Notes: generated from the sequence alone by a model not told the origin. 64,000 bases of DNA from Schistocerca nitens (GCF_023898315.1 NC_064619.1:300428150-300492149); one strand, 5' to 3'; numbered from the stretch's first letter, positions 32,028-43,416 are shown. Numbers and translations are program-made.

Positions 32028-32799
32028 TTACCGGCTCTATAGCATTGACAGATTTACTATGTGTTGCCGCAAACGAAAATCGGTTGGGAGTGAGCATGTC
32101 ACAAAAGAAATGGAATCAGGATCTGGTTGGGAACTAAATGACAATGCCAGACTGGAAAGAGATTAATGCTGGCTTTGTTTTCTTGGATTGAGAGCTTCAT
32201 CTGAAGTGGAAACAGCAACTGATTCACGAGAAACAGTTCTTGAATTTCTGCAGAAGAATCATCAATTGTTTGTGATCTTGATATGCTTCCTGGCCAACAC
32301 CATTCCAGAGTTACTGCTGAATACTTGAACTTGGTGCATGTCTTCACATTTTATGAGGAGCCAGGAAAACAGGAAGCTGTTTCTGTTGGTAGGGCATTTT
32401 TCCTCTTTACCCAGTTTGGTAAAATGATGCTATGCATCACTTGAAACTCTTCTGTGCAAAGGCGATATGGTTGACTTACGTCTGCAGCTTTGAAAAATAC
32501 CTATACAGAAAATTTTAAATACTTCCTATGCAGATGGACTATTAAATAGAAAAATTTTAAATCAACACAAATGTTCATGCACTTATACATACCTAAAATT
32601 TAATACTGTACTACATATATCATTAGTGTTTCAGTTAACAATATCTATGGTGAGTCAATGATTCAAGTCGAACTGTGAGCTGAATCAGGGAATGAACCAA
32701 GAGTGCTGCAAGCCAAATCAGTGAGTGAGTGAAGAATGCAATGAGCAGAGTGACTCCTGAGTCACTTGCAAATCAGTGAGTGAGCCAATAGTTCAGTGA
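32024..32799. other. Unassigned spacer with GAGTCA-rich end
   Basis: 32640-32807 is rich in TGAGTCA/CAGTGAGTGAG motifs, and a similar vocabulary reappears near 34620 and 34980-35070, on the far side of the hAT element. The hAT therefore seems to have inserted into an older repeat of unknown type. Confidence 0.35.
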
Positions 32800-33172
32800 C
32801 TCATGAGCAGGGCCCAGATTTTAATTCCCTAAAAAACAGTGAAATATGCAAGCATTTATGACCTAAAACTTACATAAATATGACCTTAAAAATAAAATAT
32901 GGCTTAATAGAAGTTTATTTAAAGCATTCTTGTTTGTTTATTTAATTTTTTATTCACCATAAAGTAATGCAAAATTCACTTCTCAAAATATTGTAAGTAT
33001 GGTTTTTTCTTTCTGTAGGGTTTGTGGCTAATTTGCTCCTATTTTTTGAATGTATGAATGTTTTATTTTCTAAACACAAAGTACAGTGAAAAGATCATCT
33101 ATCAAAAGAGTAAAACCGTGTTTTTATTTCTACATAGTATTTAAAGCGTTTCATATTATTTAATAGAGTATG

Positions 33173-34256
33173 TCAATCTTCTGTATCTGCAAAGTTGCAC
33201 TGGATCACAAGGTGCATTTTCAGGTTTTCCATTGTCAAAGATCTACTGTTGTCGCTGAGGATAATTTTGTACCTGGAAAAGCTCCTCTCCACTTCACAAG
33301 ACGTCACTGGTGCGTATTTGAAGGCAGCCAAGTCATTGGAGTTCAGATTTGTTTCAGTATCTTCAAATGTTACGGCATTCCCTGAAAGACTGTCACTAAT
33401 TTTGCACAGTGTAGAATATCCAGGATTCCGGTGGAGAATACTTTGCAATTTTGTTTTCACTTTGTCAGCCACATGATCTCGAGCTCGACCCAACTCGCTC
33501 TGCACATGTTGCACAATACTCAGGGCCTCACAAAGCTGAGTGCCAACAGCTTCCAGTCGTTTGATGGCTTTTGATATCACTGATAAATTGGCGTTGACGT
33601 ATGCCAAGTTTCGAGACAATGTATCTGTAAAAACTTCTTTCACAATTTTGATAGCACTTGATTCATCGCTATCAAGCTCACAGAAGATTTGCCTGCTGTT
33701 ATTTTCAGCACTTCGTTTCACACAGCTGCTGTGTTTAGCGGTACTACAGCGTTGTTGAGTATTAAAGCGCTTTTCTGCACTAACTTTAACTTCACACAGT
33801 TTACAAAATAATATTTTCCCATCAGTACTAAAGAACTCAAATGGTTCAAATGGTTCTGAGCACTATGCGACTTAACGTCTGAGGTCATCAGTCGCCTAAA
33901 ACTTAGAACTAATTAAACCTAACTAACCTAAGGACATGACACACATCCATGCCCGAGGTAGGATTCGAACCTGCGACCGTAGCGGTCGCTCGGCTCCAGA
34001 CTGTAGCGCCTAGAACCGCACGGCCACTCCGGCCGGCTCTAAAGAACTTCTCTCCAAATTCTCGCAACTTCACACTGTCGGAGCACTTTGCTTTAGGTAT
34101 GTTGAACAAGGCAAAGGCTGTATTCAAACTGGTTACTGTGAACACCTGTGCGACTGCGATGATTATTACAGCAGAAGCCGCCTTTGTTGGCTCTGCGAGC
34201 GTATTGTCGACTCTGCGCAACAATGTTTTATGTTCGCGAAGCGACTGTTGTGGCAC
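33173..34256 (-). pseudogene. hAT transposase, core deleted
   Basis: From right to left: ALFNIPKAKCSDSVKLREFGEKFF, SINE-A copy 13, then STDGKILFCKLCEVKVSAEKRFN with the Cys pair and a later His, a BED-like zinc finger. An open frame of 182 codons follows (33173-33721). It goes from the finger directly to the C-terminal region: TVLSRN-type helices, then AAFKYAPVTSCEVERSFSRYKIILSDNSRSL, the hAT dimerisation motif. The DUF659 and RNase-H-like core seen in the copy at 10468-11950 is missing. With the SINE ignored, a finger plus dimerisation protein remains. Confidence 0.85.
33838..34038 (-). mobile_element. SINE-A copy 13
   Basis: Reverse full-length copy in the hAT transposase. Target duplication CTAAAGAACT (10 bp) at 33828-33837 and 34039-34048. 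Confidence 0.95.
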
Positions 34257-34625
34257 ACCGATTTTCTGCTACAGTCCTGAGAAATAAAGATGTGTACTAA
34301 TTTATCTGTTTATCTTTCATAATAGCACATTAAATATTGTCTCGTGATCAACATATTCATTTCCTTATTCATGGTCCCGTAAGATACGAGAAAAACGGGA
34401 TCTGCATTTTTGGCAAAAGTTGACGGAAATGTGACCTATTATATTAAAAGTTAGCCGCAATATGACCTATTACTAAAATTTGTTGAAATATAACTTTATA
34501 TGCACAATGAAAATACATTTTTCGACAGTAAAATGCCCAGATTCGTGTATAAATTGTTCTAAAATTTACCCTATAGTTCAGAAAAAAATTATGACTTGTC
34601 ATTAAAATCCGGCCCTACTCATGAG

Positions 34626-35690
34626 TCATCTGTGATCCATTCCATGCTGTCTCGAATGTTAGGGGTGCCAAGTGGTTTCGCCTCCCAGAGCATCATCTCT
34701 CGTGGTGAAGTGTTGAATGGGCCAACGCAACAGCTGGTTGCAATTTGTCTTTCCAAATCAAAAGAAGGGATAAAAGGCTAGAAAGCGTTTTTTGCATTAA
34801 TGAACTCTTCTGAGAGAGTGCCCTTTCTTTGTTAAGCTGTTTACACAATAAAGTGTATAAACACATACATAACACATTCTATGTAGTATATTTTTTGCAC
34901 TGTAGTCTATACTCTATGTCACAGTAACTTATTCAGCATACTGGATAGCATGTTGTTGCAGCGGCCTGCCTAGAATTTTCATTCCACTCACTGATTTCAC
35001 TGGATTGGCTTTCTGGATCTGAAGAGCTACCACCCCTTTCTTCCTAGTCACTGATCACTCACTATAAAAAGGATCTAGCTCTTTGAAACAGTTCAGGAGT
35101 GGATCGCACATTTCTAATACAATCACGACTCGCAATCTGCTTTCGTATCTTTACTTGCACCAATACCTATTCTCCCAACTTCGAAATTTCATTGAAGTTC
35201 TCATTCATACCTTCTGCATCAAGCATTCCTGGAAGAAGCATATTGTAGAGATATGGTTGGGGAATTGTTTCAAGAACGAAAGTTCGTGCTACAGCAGAAA
35301 CAATCATTCTGGAAACAAACATGGAAACTAGCACATGCACTGCTAAATAGAGGAAGTTCTGTTATCTTAATAAGTCTGGATTTTTATGTGTTAAATAACG
35401 ATATTTGTAGATTTGTGGCATTATCCGTAGGAGGTGAACACTGTAAAGTGGCCAGTTCAGGCGAAATGCAGTTGTTGGGTAAACTGTTGATTAAGTTGTT
35501 AAGTTGCATACACATAATTTCACATGGCAATTAATGTCAGGGCGGCTTAGGGGCTGTCAGTTCCGGTAATTTTGGGGGTAGATTTTGTCCGTCAAGTGGG
35601 GTTAATTGGCGCTACAAAAGTTTCTTCTTTGATTTGCTTCCTTAAAACGTTACTGAATTCTGCAAACATGTATGTCATACAGGTGCACAT
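34626..35690. other. Unassigned spacer
   Basis: No firm assignment. 35240-35340 has weak coding character. It continues the repeat into which the hAT inserted. Confidence 0.3.
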
Positions 35691-36290
35691 TTGGCAGCTA
35701 CTAATAGTGTTACTCAGCTGTCATCTCCTTATTCCTTGATTCATTTCCACCCCGGGCAGCGTGAACAACTTGAGAACTCCTGTCGGGAATTTGAAGATGT
35801 TTCTACTAATTTTCCAAGACTTGTAAGGTGTGCGGAACATAACATCGAACTAAATGACAATATTCCAGACTCCTCCTTCCCTAATAGCCTGTCCCTCCCA
35901 TTAATGAAACTTTTAAGGTCGCAGCAGCTAAGATCCTGCGAGAAGGAGTTACAAGATCCCCCAAGTCTCCATATTCTGAACTATTTTTCTGGTCCAGAAA
36001 CCACATGGTGTTGTGCTACCTATTGTGGACGACCACGCCCTTAATGAGAAAATCGTTCTACACTCTATCCTGTTACTGATTTACATTTGTGTTTTTAATG
36101 ATCTGAGAAAGCAAAAGTGTTCTCTACCTTTGGCCTTAAACGGGTTTGTTTCCAACTACCTTTGGCTAAGAAGTCAAAAACAGTGATGGCTTTTAAAATT
36201 ATTGGAATTTTTCCCGAATATAACCAGGTCCCCTGCGGCCTGTCAGTGGAAGAGGCGGTATTATCTTGTTATAGCCATAACAAGCAGAAG
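35691..36290 (+). pseudogene. Ty3/gypsy-like pol remnant (reverse transcriptase N-terminal part)
   Basis: 35691-36044 reads HFHPGQREQLENSCREFEDV and SLPLMKLLRSQQL, the linker before the RT of Ty3/gypsy Pol. The next frame continues VDDHALNEKIVLHSI, and 36117-36270 reads MFSTFGLKRVCFQLPLAKKSKTVMAF with YNQVPCGLSVEE. These are RT fingers and the region before the catalytic box; the YxDD box itself is not reached. Frameshifts and stops throughout. No LTRs, gag or envelope seen. Confidence 0.75.
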
Positions 36291-36392
36291 GTCAGTGCTT
36301 GTCTAAAAAAACATACAAAATGCGTGTGTAACGACAATAAAACAAGAAGCAAGAGTGTTAACACGACACAAGAAAGGAAAGAAACACCATAA

Positions 36393-37035
36393 CATCAAAA
36401 ACCATGACAAGCATAGATCATGTAGCAGATTTAAAACTACCAGCATACACAGCTAACAGCTTCGTGTGAGATAGAAAATGCACAAATAAATCGTACTAAA
36501 GACAGGACAAAAAGTACTAAAACACGCCTGGGTAAAACAGAAAGCTGTTAAACAGTGTTTTGCATAAGGCATAAATCCTTTTCTGTTATACTGGTGTATT
36601 CTATTTTATTAATTACCGGCCAGCTGTTCACCAGTAAGGTTAAATTAGGTTCACCTAAATTGTTACAGATAATCTATAGTACGCAATTGTGAACTTCCAT
36701 GCAAAATCCACGGACTTAAGTTGTTGTTACTGCTTTGAGTTTTCTTATTATTGGTGTTACTTTTGCTTAGTGCATGAAATTCTATGAAATAACAGTGTTC
36801 AATAATAATGGTCACTTACTGCTCAATCCAGAGCCAGCACGTCCCTGTTAAACTAACTTATCTTAAAGCACATAATAGTTAAAATTATGTAGTATTTATT
36901 GGAAGTAATAGCTAGAGGTTGGTCAAATAACGTTTTCGCAAAAAAATATATAAAAACTGCGCAAACACATTTTACCTCAGGCAGAGCAGCTGACAACTAC
37001 AAATATTGACAAAAAAAGAAAAATAAGTGGTTCAG
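36393..37035. other. Unassigned spacer
   Basis: AT-rich, no coding or repeat signal recognised. Confidence 0.3.
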
Positions 37036-37267
37036 CGAGATGGGAACAGGAAACGAAATGAAACTTCACGGTCTGAGGGGGCTACGTGATGTTATTGCTG
37101 CGTTTACAAAATCGTATGACATTTCTAGTGAACTTAGCAGCATGAGCCCACTTATCAGCGTGACGTGTGACAACATAATTTGTTCCAAAATTGTTCAGTT
37201 TCGGACAAAAACGGAGGCGAATCCAAGTTGCTCTGGAGTCACAAGAGAGCTACTGAAAGGTGATTAA

Positions 37268-37870
37268 ACATTGCTTTACGGGTAAGATGTCGAAACTAAG
37301 GCCAGGCCGATCCAGAGGATGCATTCTGGATCGCCAAGAGCGAAAACAGCTCGACAAGTGCGGTCAAATAAAAGGCTATGCTCACTGTGTAGTTCGATTT
37401 TAGCAGCGTAGTGCACCATACGTTCTTGACACAAGCTCGCACGATCAGTATGAAGTTCCATTTACAATTTCAACGCCGTTTGCGTGAAACAATCCGAGAA
37501 ACAAAAACCTGGATGAGTGGCGAAACAATCTACTGCTCTTGACCACGATAACGCACATTTTCACACTTCCTAGCTTGATAGTGGATTTTTTGCTAAAAAC
37601 AATAAAGTAATAATGATCCAGCCTCCACATTCACCAAAAGTAGGTTCATACGACTTTTCTCTGTCCCCAGAGAAAAATAAAACCTCAAAGGGCAGTTGTT
37701 TTAGAAGCATAGGTTACATTAAAATGTGTTGCTGGGAAAGGGGAATGATATATCAAAGGACGAGTTTTTTGAGTATTGGAAAAGGGTTTTCGGTGATTGG
37801 AAAAGGCGTTGCCGTAAGTGTATAACTTCGAATGGGTATTATTTTGAGTCGAGTAAGATTGATGTCGACA
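37268..37870 (+). pseudogene. Mariner (DD34D) transposase remnant
   Basis: Frames spell the middle and end of a mariner transposase. ETKARPIQRMHSGSPRAKTARQVRSNK corresponds to the loop after the first Asp. ARSV/KFHLQFQRRLRETIRE follows, then LDHDNAHFHTS with the second Asp and PPHSPKVGSYDFSL with the third (SPDLxxxD in relatives; the first D of that motif is lost). FEYWKRVFGDWKRRCRKCITSNGYYFE ends the protein. Several frame breaks. N-terminus not identified. Confidence 0.75.
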
Positions 37871-39279
37871 AATAAATGAAATTTTTTTAGAGAAAAAGTT
37901 TTTCCGTTGTTTGTTGAACATACATCATGTAGTCAGACAAGATTGAGCATGTAGTCAGAGAAACGGATGGTAATGGACTAAAGACGTACTTCGCTGGATT
38001 TCAGGTTGAAGGTTGTATGTTAAGTGGAACTTTTAATTTTGTTAAAATTCTGTTTTCTTCAACTCGCGAAACTAGTCTTTGCATACTTTTCGGAAAGACA
38101 GTTTGCAATGAGTATGAACTTGTAGCGCCGATTCTTTGAGCTATGTCTGAAAAACTGCTGCGGCAGTTTGAGTACCTCTGGCGAGTTCTGCACGTTTTCA
38201 GCCAGAAAAGGAGCAGCGGGCAGTTAGTTGCACCATGATGGCGAGAGAGTTTGAAATCAAACTTTGTTACGGATCGTTGAAGTGATAAATTGTAGCAGTA
38301 TTTCGACTCATGTTTCACGTGTATTGTGAATCCCATGTTGCATACGATCATTGTCTGTTTCATTTGTAGTGAATCTAGAGTAGCGATTTAAATTTGCTGC
38401 ATTTCTGCTTCCGTATGTTATTATTGAATTTTTGTTTGTAATTCAGGTGCACTCTTTGTGTGACGCCACCTTGTGGAGTCGCTTTTGTCTAATCAATGAT
38501 CGACATTAAAACAGGCAATGAAATAGCACAGTTTGTATACAGATTTGCCGTATTAATAGTGATATATATCCCATTCTCTTGCATGCACAATGTTCAGGTT
38601 GTGAAACGTAGGTTTTGTCGACGATTACAGATTGCTGAATTGCTGTTGCAGATTTTCTGCGGTGTGTGTGTCCCTGTCTCCAAGAAATATGCTGAAGAGG
38701 TGCGCTGGCTACAACACCACGTTCAAACTCACATAAATCTTGGTAATCTGCCATTGTAGTGGCAGTAACCGATCTAACAACTGCGCCAGACACTTTTTTT
38801 CTTATATAGGCGTTTTCGACGGCAGCGGCGTATTCTGCTTGTTTAAATATCTCTGTATTTGAATACGCATAGCTATACCAGTTTCTTTGGCGCTTCAATG
38901 TAACTGTGCATTGTGACATTAATGCGATTAGCAATGCTTGGTCTTACATTCACAGCGTGTCTTTCGAAACACACCTTTATTCAAGTGCTTTAGTGACGTA
39001 TTAACTGTACTTAATCATTTTCGGATTGAGATCTTGTGATAACAGTCCAGGGAAACCATCCCGTTACACTGCTTTCTGATTATAAGTCGACTACTTCTAC
39101 ATTTTATTGGTTTGATAGGGTTTTACAGATGACCTTCACACTGTTTGATGATCATTTATACGAGTAACACCCGTCAGTTATCAGTTCTGCGGTTTATTTA
39201 AGTATGATCTACTATGATTATTTCTTTTTCTTTTATTAAAGTCATATTGCGTCACATAATTGATCATTGGGTCATAAAC
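37871..39279. other. Unassigned spacer with a possible Tc1 N-terminal scrap
   Basis: Minus frame 38506-38934 contains MADYQDLCEFERGVV, reminiscent of the start of Tc1 transposases (FERG motif), but what follows does not fit. Elsewhere nothing recognised. Confidence 0.3.
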
Positions 39280-39430
39280 ATACACAGGGTGAACCATAAC
39301 TCCACCGAAAATCTTTCAGAGGTAAGTAGTATGGACGAGAACAAGAAAAAAATGTGTAATAAACATCCACATCTCCTCAAGCGACCGCACTGTACCACTA
39401 TAGGTTGTTTTCTTTCCTGTTCCACCCGCA
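39280..39430. repeat. R-family fragment
   Basis: CACAGGGTGAACCATAACTC, CTTTCAGAGGTAAGTAGTAT and GACGAGAACAAGAAAAAAA match motifs of R-1/R-2, followed by a decayed CTCCTCAAGCG stretch. One arm only. Confidence 0.5.
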
Positions 39431-39450
39431 GCTAGAGCGAGGGGAAAACA

Positions 39451-39632
39451 TGGCTCTAAGCACTATGGGACTTAATATCTGAGGTTATCAGTCCCCTATC
39501 AGAACTACTTAAACTTAACTAACCTAAGGACATCACACACATCCACGCCCGAGGCAGGATTCGAACCTGCGACCGTAACAGCAGCGCGGTTCCGGACTGA
39601 AGCGCCTAAAACTGCTCGACCACAGAGGCCGG
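39451..39632 (-). mobile_element. SINE-A copy 14
   Basis: Reverse copy with a shortened tail and a 6-base loss in the body (CCCCTATCAGAACTACTTAA). Short flanking repeat GGAAAAC. Confidence 0.93.
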
Positions 39633-39659
39633 GAAAACGAGTGTATGTAACCCTACGTA

Positions 39660-40215
39660 TGACCCCGATTTCTCGAATCTTATCTTCCTGGTACTTACGT
39701 GAAATGTGTATTGGTGGCAGTAGGATCGATCTGCAATCGACTGCAAATGCCGGTTCTCTAAACTTCCACAACATTCTTCCTCGAGAAAACGTCGCTTTCC
39801 CTCCAAGGATTCCAATTTGAGTTCCCGAAGCATCTCCATAGCGTGTTGTTCAAACCTACAGGTAACAAATCCAGCAATCAGCTTGTGGACTGCTTCTATG
39901 TTTTCCTTTAATCCGACCTGCTGCGGATCGGAAACACTCGAGCAGTACTCAAGAATAGGTCCACCAGCGTCCAAAGTGCTGCCTCCGTTACAGATGAACC
40001 ACACTTTTCCAAACGTCTGTCAGTAAAACGAATTCCACAGTTCTCCTTCCCTAGCACACTCCTCACATACTCGTTCCACTTCATATCACTTTGCAACGTT
40101 ACGCCCAAATATTTAAACGACGTTGTTATGTCAGGGAGGCTGCTACTGATGCTGTATCCGAGCATTACGCGTTTGTTTTTTGTACTCATCCTGACTAACT
40201 TACATTTTTCTATAC
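39660..40215 (-). pseudogene. Jockey-like LINE reverse transcriptase, C-terminal region
   Basis: Minus-strand frames 39908-40189 and 39606-40004 overlap across a frameshift. They read SSSLPDITTSFKYLGVTLQSDMKWNEYV, then VTEAALWTLVD / GGPILEYCSSVSDPQQVGLKENIEAV, then MLRELKLESLEGKRRFL. This is the thumb and C-terminal part of a Jockey/CR1-type RT (YLGV, LEYCSSVWDP, LELxxLExRR). Both ends truncated. Confidence 0.8.
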
Positions 40216-40297
40216 TTAGAACCAGCTACCAGAGAAAAATGAGCTGTTAAAGTACGTACTTAAGAGGTACAAACACCTCTTATTCTATATATATGGA

Positions 40298-40343
40298 GAT
40301 GGTATCTGTTCTCTCGGACATGTCGGAGAGAACAGATACCATC
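40298..40343. repeat. 46-bp near-perfect palindrome at SINE-C start
   Basis: GATGGTATCTGTTCTCTC is repeated inverted as GAGAGAACAGATACCATC around GGACATGTCG. Imperfect symmetry extends to about 40286-40356. Would form a strong hairpin. Confidence 0.9.
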
Positions 40344-40700
40344 TTCATATACATAGTTAAGGTTCACCGGCCATTTGACCCACCTCTGTGCGGATGCACA
40401 CAAATTGCCCGAACTGTTACAGGAATCAGTAAAGCCGCAAGTAATGTGTGTAATGGGCAGGGGCACTACGAATATAGTGCGGGACAATAAGTTGGGAATG
40501 TGGGTCTCATGGGAGGTGTGCTAGATATAAGTCCCTCCAGTCGCACTATTCTCTGTGTCCTCGGTGGCTCAGATGGATAGAGCGTCTGCCATGTAAGAAG
40601 GAGATCCTGGGTTAGAGTCCCGGTCGAGGCACACACTTTCAACTGCCCCGTTAACATATATCAACGCCTGTATGCAGCTAAGGGTATTCATTTCATTGTA
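40310..40700 (+). mobile_element. SINE-C copy 4, long form
   Basis: Leader with CACCGGCCATTTGACCCACC and TGCCCGAACTGTTACAGGAA, tRNA-like head at about 40558-40633 (GGTGGCTCAGATGGATAGAG; B-box region GGTTAGAGTCCCGG, mutated), then the GATATATATCAACGCC-type end. Colinear with the copy at 26079-26455. Confidence 0.75.
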
Positions 40701-40724
40701 TTGATTTAATTGTAACTTCTTAAT

Positions 40725-41000
40725 TTTCTTCTGCTGCAAGCTCCTTGCTTTCCGTATTTTAGGATGAGACGATATGGACCAACATAAAAAAAAGTCCAGT
40801 GAAAGCGCTTATTCGGTAGAACAGGTGTGTTTCACAGTAGCGAATATGAACTAGTGGTCATAGCTCTTCAGGTACGCATTTTGGAGCTCATGTTTACTAC
40901 ACATTTTGCGTCGTTTTGCTCCATGTTATCTCCTCTGAAAGTTCGTCGGTGGAGTTCTGGTTTGCCTCGCGTATAACAAGACTTATCAGTAGTAAATCAG
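40725..41000. repeat. R-family fragment
   Basis: GCTGCAAGCTCCTTGCTTTC, CACAGTAGCGAATATGAACT, ATTTTGGAGCTCATGTTTAC and CTCTGAAAGTTCGTCGGTGG follow the order of R-1. Degenerate. Confidence 0.6.
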
Positions 41001-41345
41001 GGCTTACTCTAACTACTTATCTTGCTAAAGCATTTCTTAACACAGTAGGCCACTTACAAAGTGATAAGAAAAACAATGAATTGTCTCTTAGTGAAGGGTT
41101 GATAGATGACATTAGAAAGCCCGGCCGCTGTGGCCGAGCGGTTCTAGACGCTCCAGTCTGGAACCGAGCTGCTGCTTCGGTCGCAGGTTCGAATCCTGCC
41201 TCGGGCATGGATGTGTGTGACGTCCTTAGGTTAGTCAGGTTTAAGTAGTTCTAACTCTAGGGGACTGATGACCTCAGATGTTAAGACCCATAGTGCTCAG
41301 AGCCATTTGAATCATTTGACATTAGAAAACACCTAAGAGCAGCGT
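41001..41345 (+). other. Unidentified coding-like fragment split by SINE-A
   Basis: Plus-strand frame 41001-41118 reads LTLTTYLAKAFLNTVGHLQSDKKNNELSLSEGLIDDIRK. After removing SINE-A copy 15 and one target duplicate it continues HLRAA and stops. The acidic/lysine-rich composition and lack of stops look coding, but I recognise no family. Could be an exon remnant or a transposase fragment. Confidence 0.3.
41119..41316 (+). mobile_element. SINE-A copy 15
   Basis: Full length. Target duplication TGACATTAGAAA (12 bp) at 41107-41118 and 41317-41328, perfect. Confidence 0.95.
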
Positions 41346-41394
41346 GAAGCTGAAAACAGTAATGCTATAAGGCCTTTATCGAGCAGTGTATATC

Positions 41395-42142
41395 AAATCG
41401 CTAGCGATGATTATAATGATGAAATTTATTCCCTATCTGCCTATTTTCTTGCTGTATAATTTTCCTTCCGTCATCATTGTCATCTAACAGATCCTTATCG
41501 TTCAGAGGCAGCGCGTGGCGTCTACGTGCGCGAACGTCTGGGCACAGCAGGGGTCCGGATACGAAGAACATTCCTGACGGAAGAGACGGACAGCGGCTGC
41601 CTTCATATCGCTGCCGATCTGGCCGCTCATTGTTAATAGACGCCACTTAGGCGGCGCGCCGGCGTGACGTCTCCATAGAGACTGTCAGCGCACAAATTGT
41701 TTTACACGCGGGCCGCGCGCCATTGTGGCCGCGGGCCGAGAGTTGGCCCAAGCGGGCCGGCGCACAATGGCCGGCCGATGGTATCTGCGTGACGGATGCC
41801 CGCCCACCGGCCCAGTCAAAGGCCGCCGGGCGCAGCGCGCCACGGACCTGCGCCGTTACGCTGCACAAATGCGGCGACGACTCCCGACACCGCTGCCGCC
41901 GCCTCCGGCATTCCCTGCACTGTCTGGGCCGAGGAAGGACGATCCCTCCGCCACCAAAGCCTGTCCGTTAAGGACGCGAGGCCTCTTCGAGTGCGGCCTT
42001 CTTTTTGTGACAACGCCTTCAGATGGTTCCGATATTAGTATGAGATCATCGAACATCTTCGCACCTTGGCAGCAATCTTTTCGCTTCACAATTCTCTTGC
42101 CATCCTACGCTGCATCATCTCCAGCTTAGGACTCCAACGACT
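41395..42142. other. GC/CpG-rich island, no gene assigned
   Basis: 41640-41990 is extremely GC-rich with many CpG and GGCCGG/GCGCGC motifs. Open frames exist on both strands (up to 134 codons, Pro/Arg/Ala-rich) and look compositional. It could be a CpG-island promoter or first exon, or a GC-rich repeat. I see no splice or initiation context that decides. Confidence 0.35.
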
Positions 42143-42353
42143 ATTATGGTCATTGTACAAGGGTTGCCAAGAAAGTAAAGCACAACATTTTTTTCTTCAA
42201 CAATTTTTATTGAACATAATGAGAATTACACACACGAAATAATGGTGTTTTATTTACATAATCAATTTTTCCACGTAATCTCCATCCCGATCTATTGCCT
42301 TCCTCCAACGCGAAACAAGGGCGTGTATGCCCTGTCTGTAGCAGTCCTTGTCC

Positions 42354-42559
42354 ACCGGCCGCTGTGGCCGAGCGGTTCTAGGTGCTTCAGTCTGGAACCG
42401 CGCTGCGGGTACGGTCGCAGGTTCGATTCCTGCCTTGGGCATGAAAGTGTGGTGATGTCCTTAGGTAAGTTACGTTTAAGTAGTTCTGAGTCTAGGGGAC
42501 TGATGATCTCAGATGTTAAGTCCCATAGTGCTTAGAGCCATTTTAACCATTTTTGAACA
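42354..42559 (+). mobile_element. SINE-A copy 16
   Basis: Full length with B box GGTTCGATTCCTGCC. Target duplication AGTCCTTGTCC (11 bp) at 42343-42353 and 42560-42570. Confidence 0.95.
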
Positions 42560-42945
42560 AGTCCTTGTCCGAGTGGAGGGGGCAGTGCTTCACTGCGTGA
42601 ATCACCTCCTCATCGTTCTCAAAATGTCTTGCATGAATGGCATCCTTTAATGACCCAAACAAGTGTAAGTCTGATAGGCTAGGTCAGGGATGTAGGGTGG
42701 ATGGAGTAACACTGTGCAGCCCTGTTTTGCGATGTGTTCAGCAGCCCTCAGACTTGTGTGGTGCCTAGCGTTACCCTGCTGCAGCAAAACATCTCCTGGG
42801 TTGCTGTGGCGCTGAAGTCGACAGAAGCGCGTCTTGACTTTGTTAAAGTCTTGACATATGCTTCTGAATTGATGGTACCGCCTCTTGGCATCACATCAAT
42901 GAGAATCACACCTTCACAATCACAAAACACGGTGATCATGATCTT

Positions 42946-43416
42946 CTATTTTATTGTATGTTAACCGGGGACCTAGAACCGACGGAGAGGCTCCGTCCCC
43001 GCCGCAGCCGCAGTGGTCCACAACCCCACGACTATTACGGCAGTCCACTTCACCCTTCCGCCACCCCACACCGAACCCAGGGTTATTGTGCGGTTCCCGG
43101 CCCCCGGTGGACCCCCCAGGGAATGTCTCACACCAGACGAGTGTAACCCCTATGTTTGCGTGGTAGAGTAATGGTGGTGTACGCGTACGTGGAGAACTTG
43201 TCTGCGCTGCAATCGCCGACGTACTGTAACTGAGGCGGAATAAGGGGAACCAGCCCGCATTCGCTGAGGCAGAAGGAAAACCGCCTAAAAAGCATCCACA
43301 GACTGACCGGTTCACCGGACCTCGACACAAATTCGCCGCGCGGATTCGTGCCGGGGACCAGGCGCTCCTTCCCGACCGGAAAGCCGTGCGTTAGACCGCA
43401 CGGCCAACCGGGCGGC
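42946..43416 (-). mobile_element. SINE-F, 471 bp, GC-rich
   Basis: Perfect 12-bp target duplication GATCATGATCTT at 42934-42945 and 43417-43428. The reverse strand starts GCCGCCCGGTTGGCCGTGCG, a tRNA-like head with GGCACGAATCCGCGC as a degenerate B box. A long GC-rich body follows and the tail is AACATACAATAAAATA. Longer than the other SINEs; possibly a composite. It resembles a repeat known from several arthropods. Confidence 0.8.

Larger units (their letters stand above)
32808..34617 (-). mobile_element. hAT element, internally deleted, with 8-bp target duplication
   Basis: Flanked by CTCATGAG at 32800-32807 and 34618-34625, the 8-bp duplication characteristic of hAT transposons. Terminal repeats CAGGGCCCAGATTTTAAT at 32808 and the inverse ATTAAAATCCGGCCCTA ending 34617. 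Transposase on the minus strand, interrupted by SINE-A copy 13. Confidence 0.88.

Noticed and set aside
38506..38934. Tc1 transposase N-terminus
   Set aside because: Only a short FERG-type motif fits; the remainder does not align with helix-turn-helix structure.
41725..42129. 134-codon ORF in the GC-rich island as a host gene
   Set aside because: Overlapping frames on both strands and low-complexity Pro/Arg/Ala composition point to base composition rather than selection.
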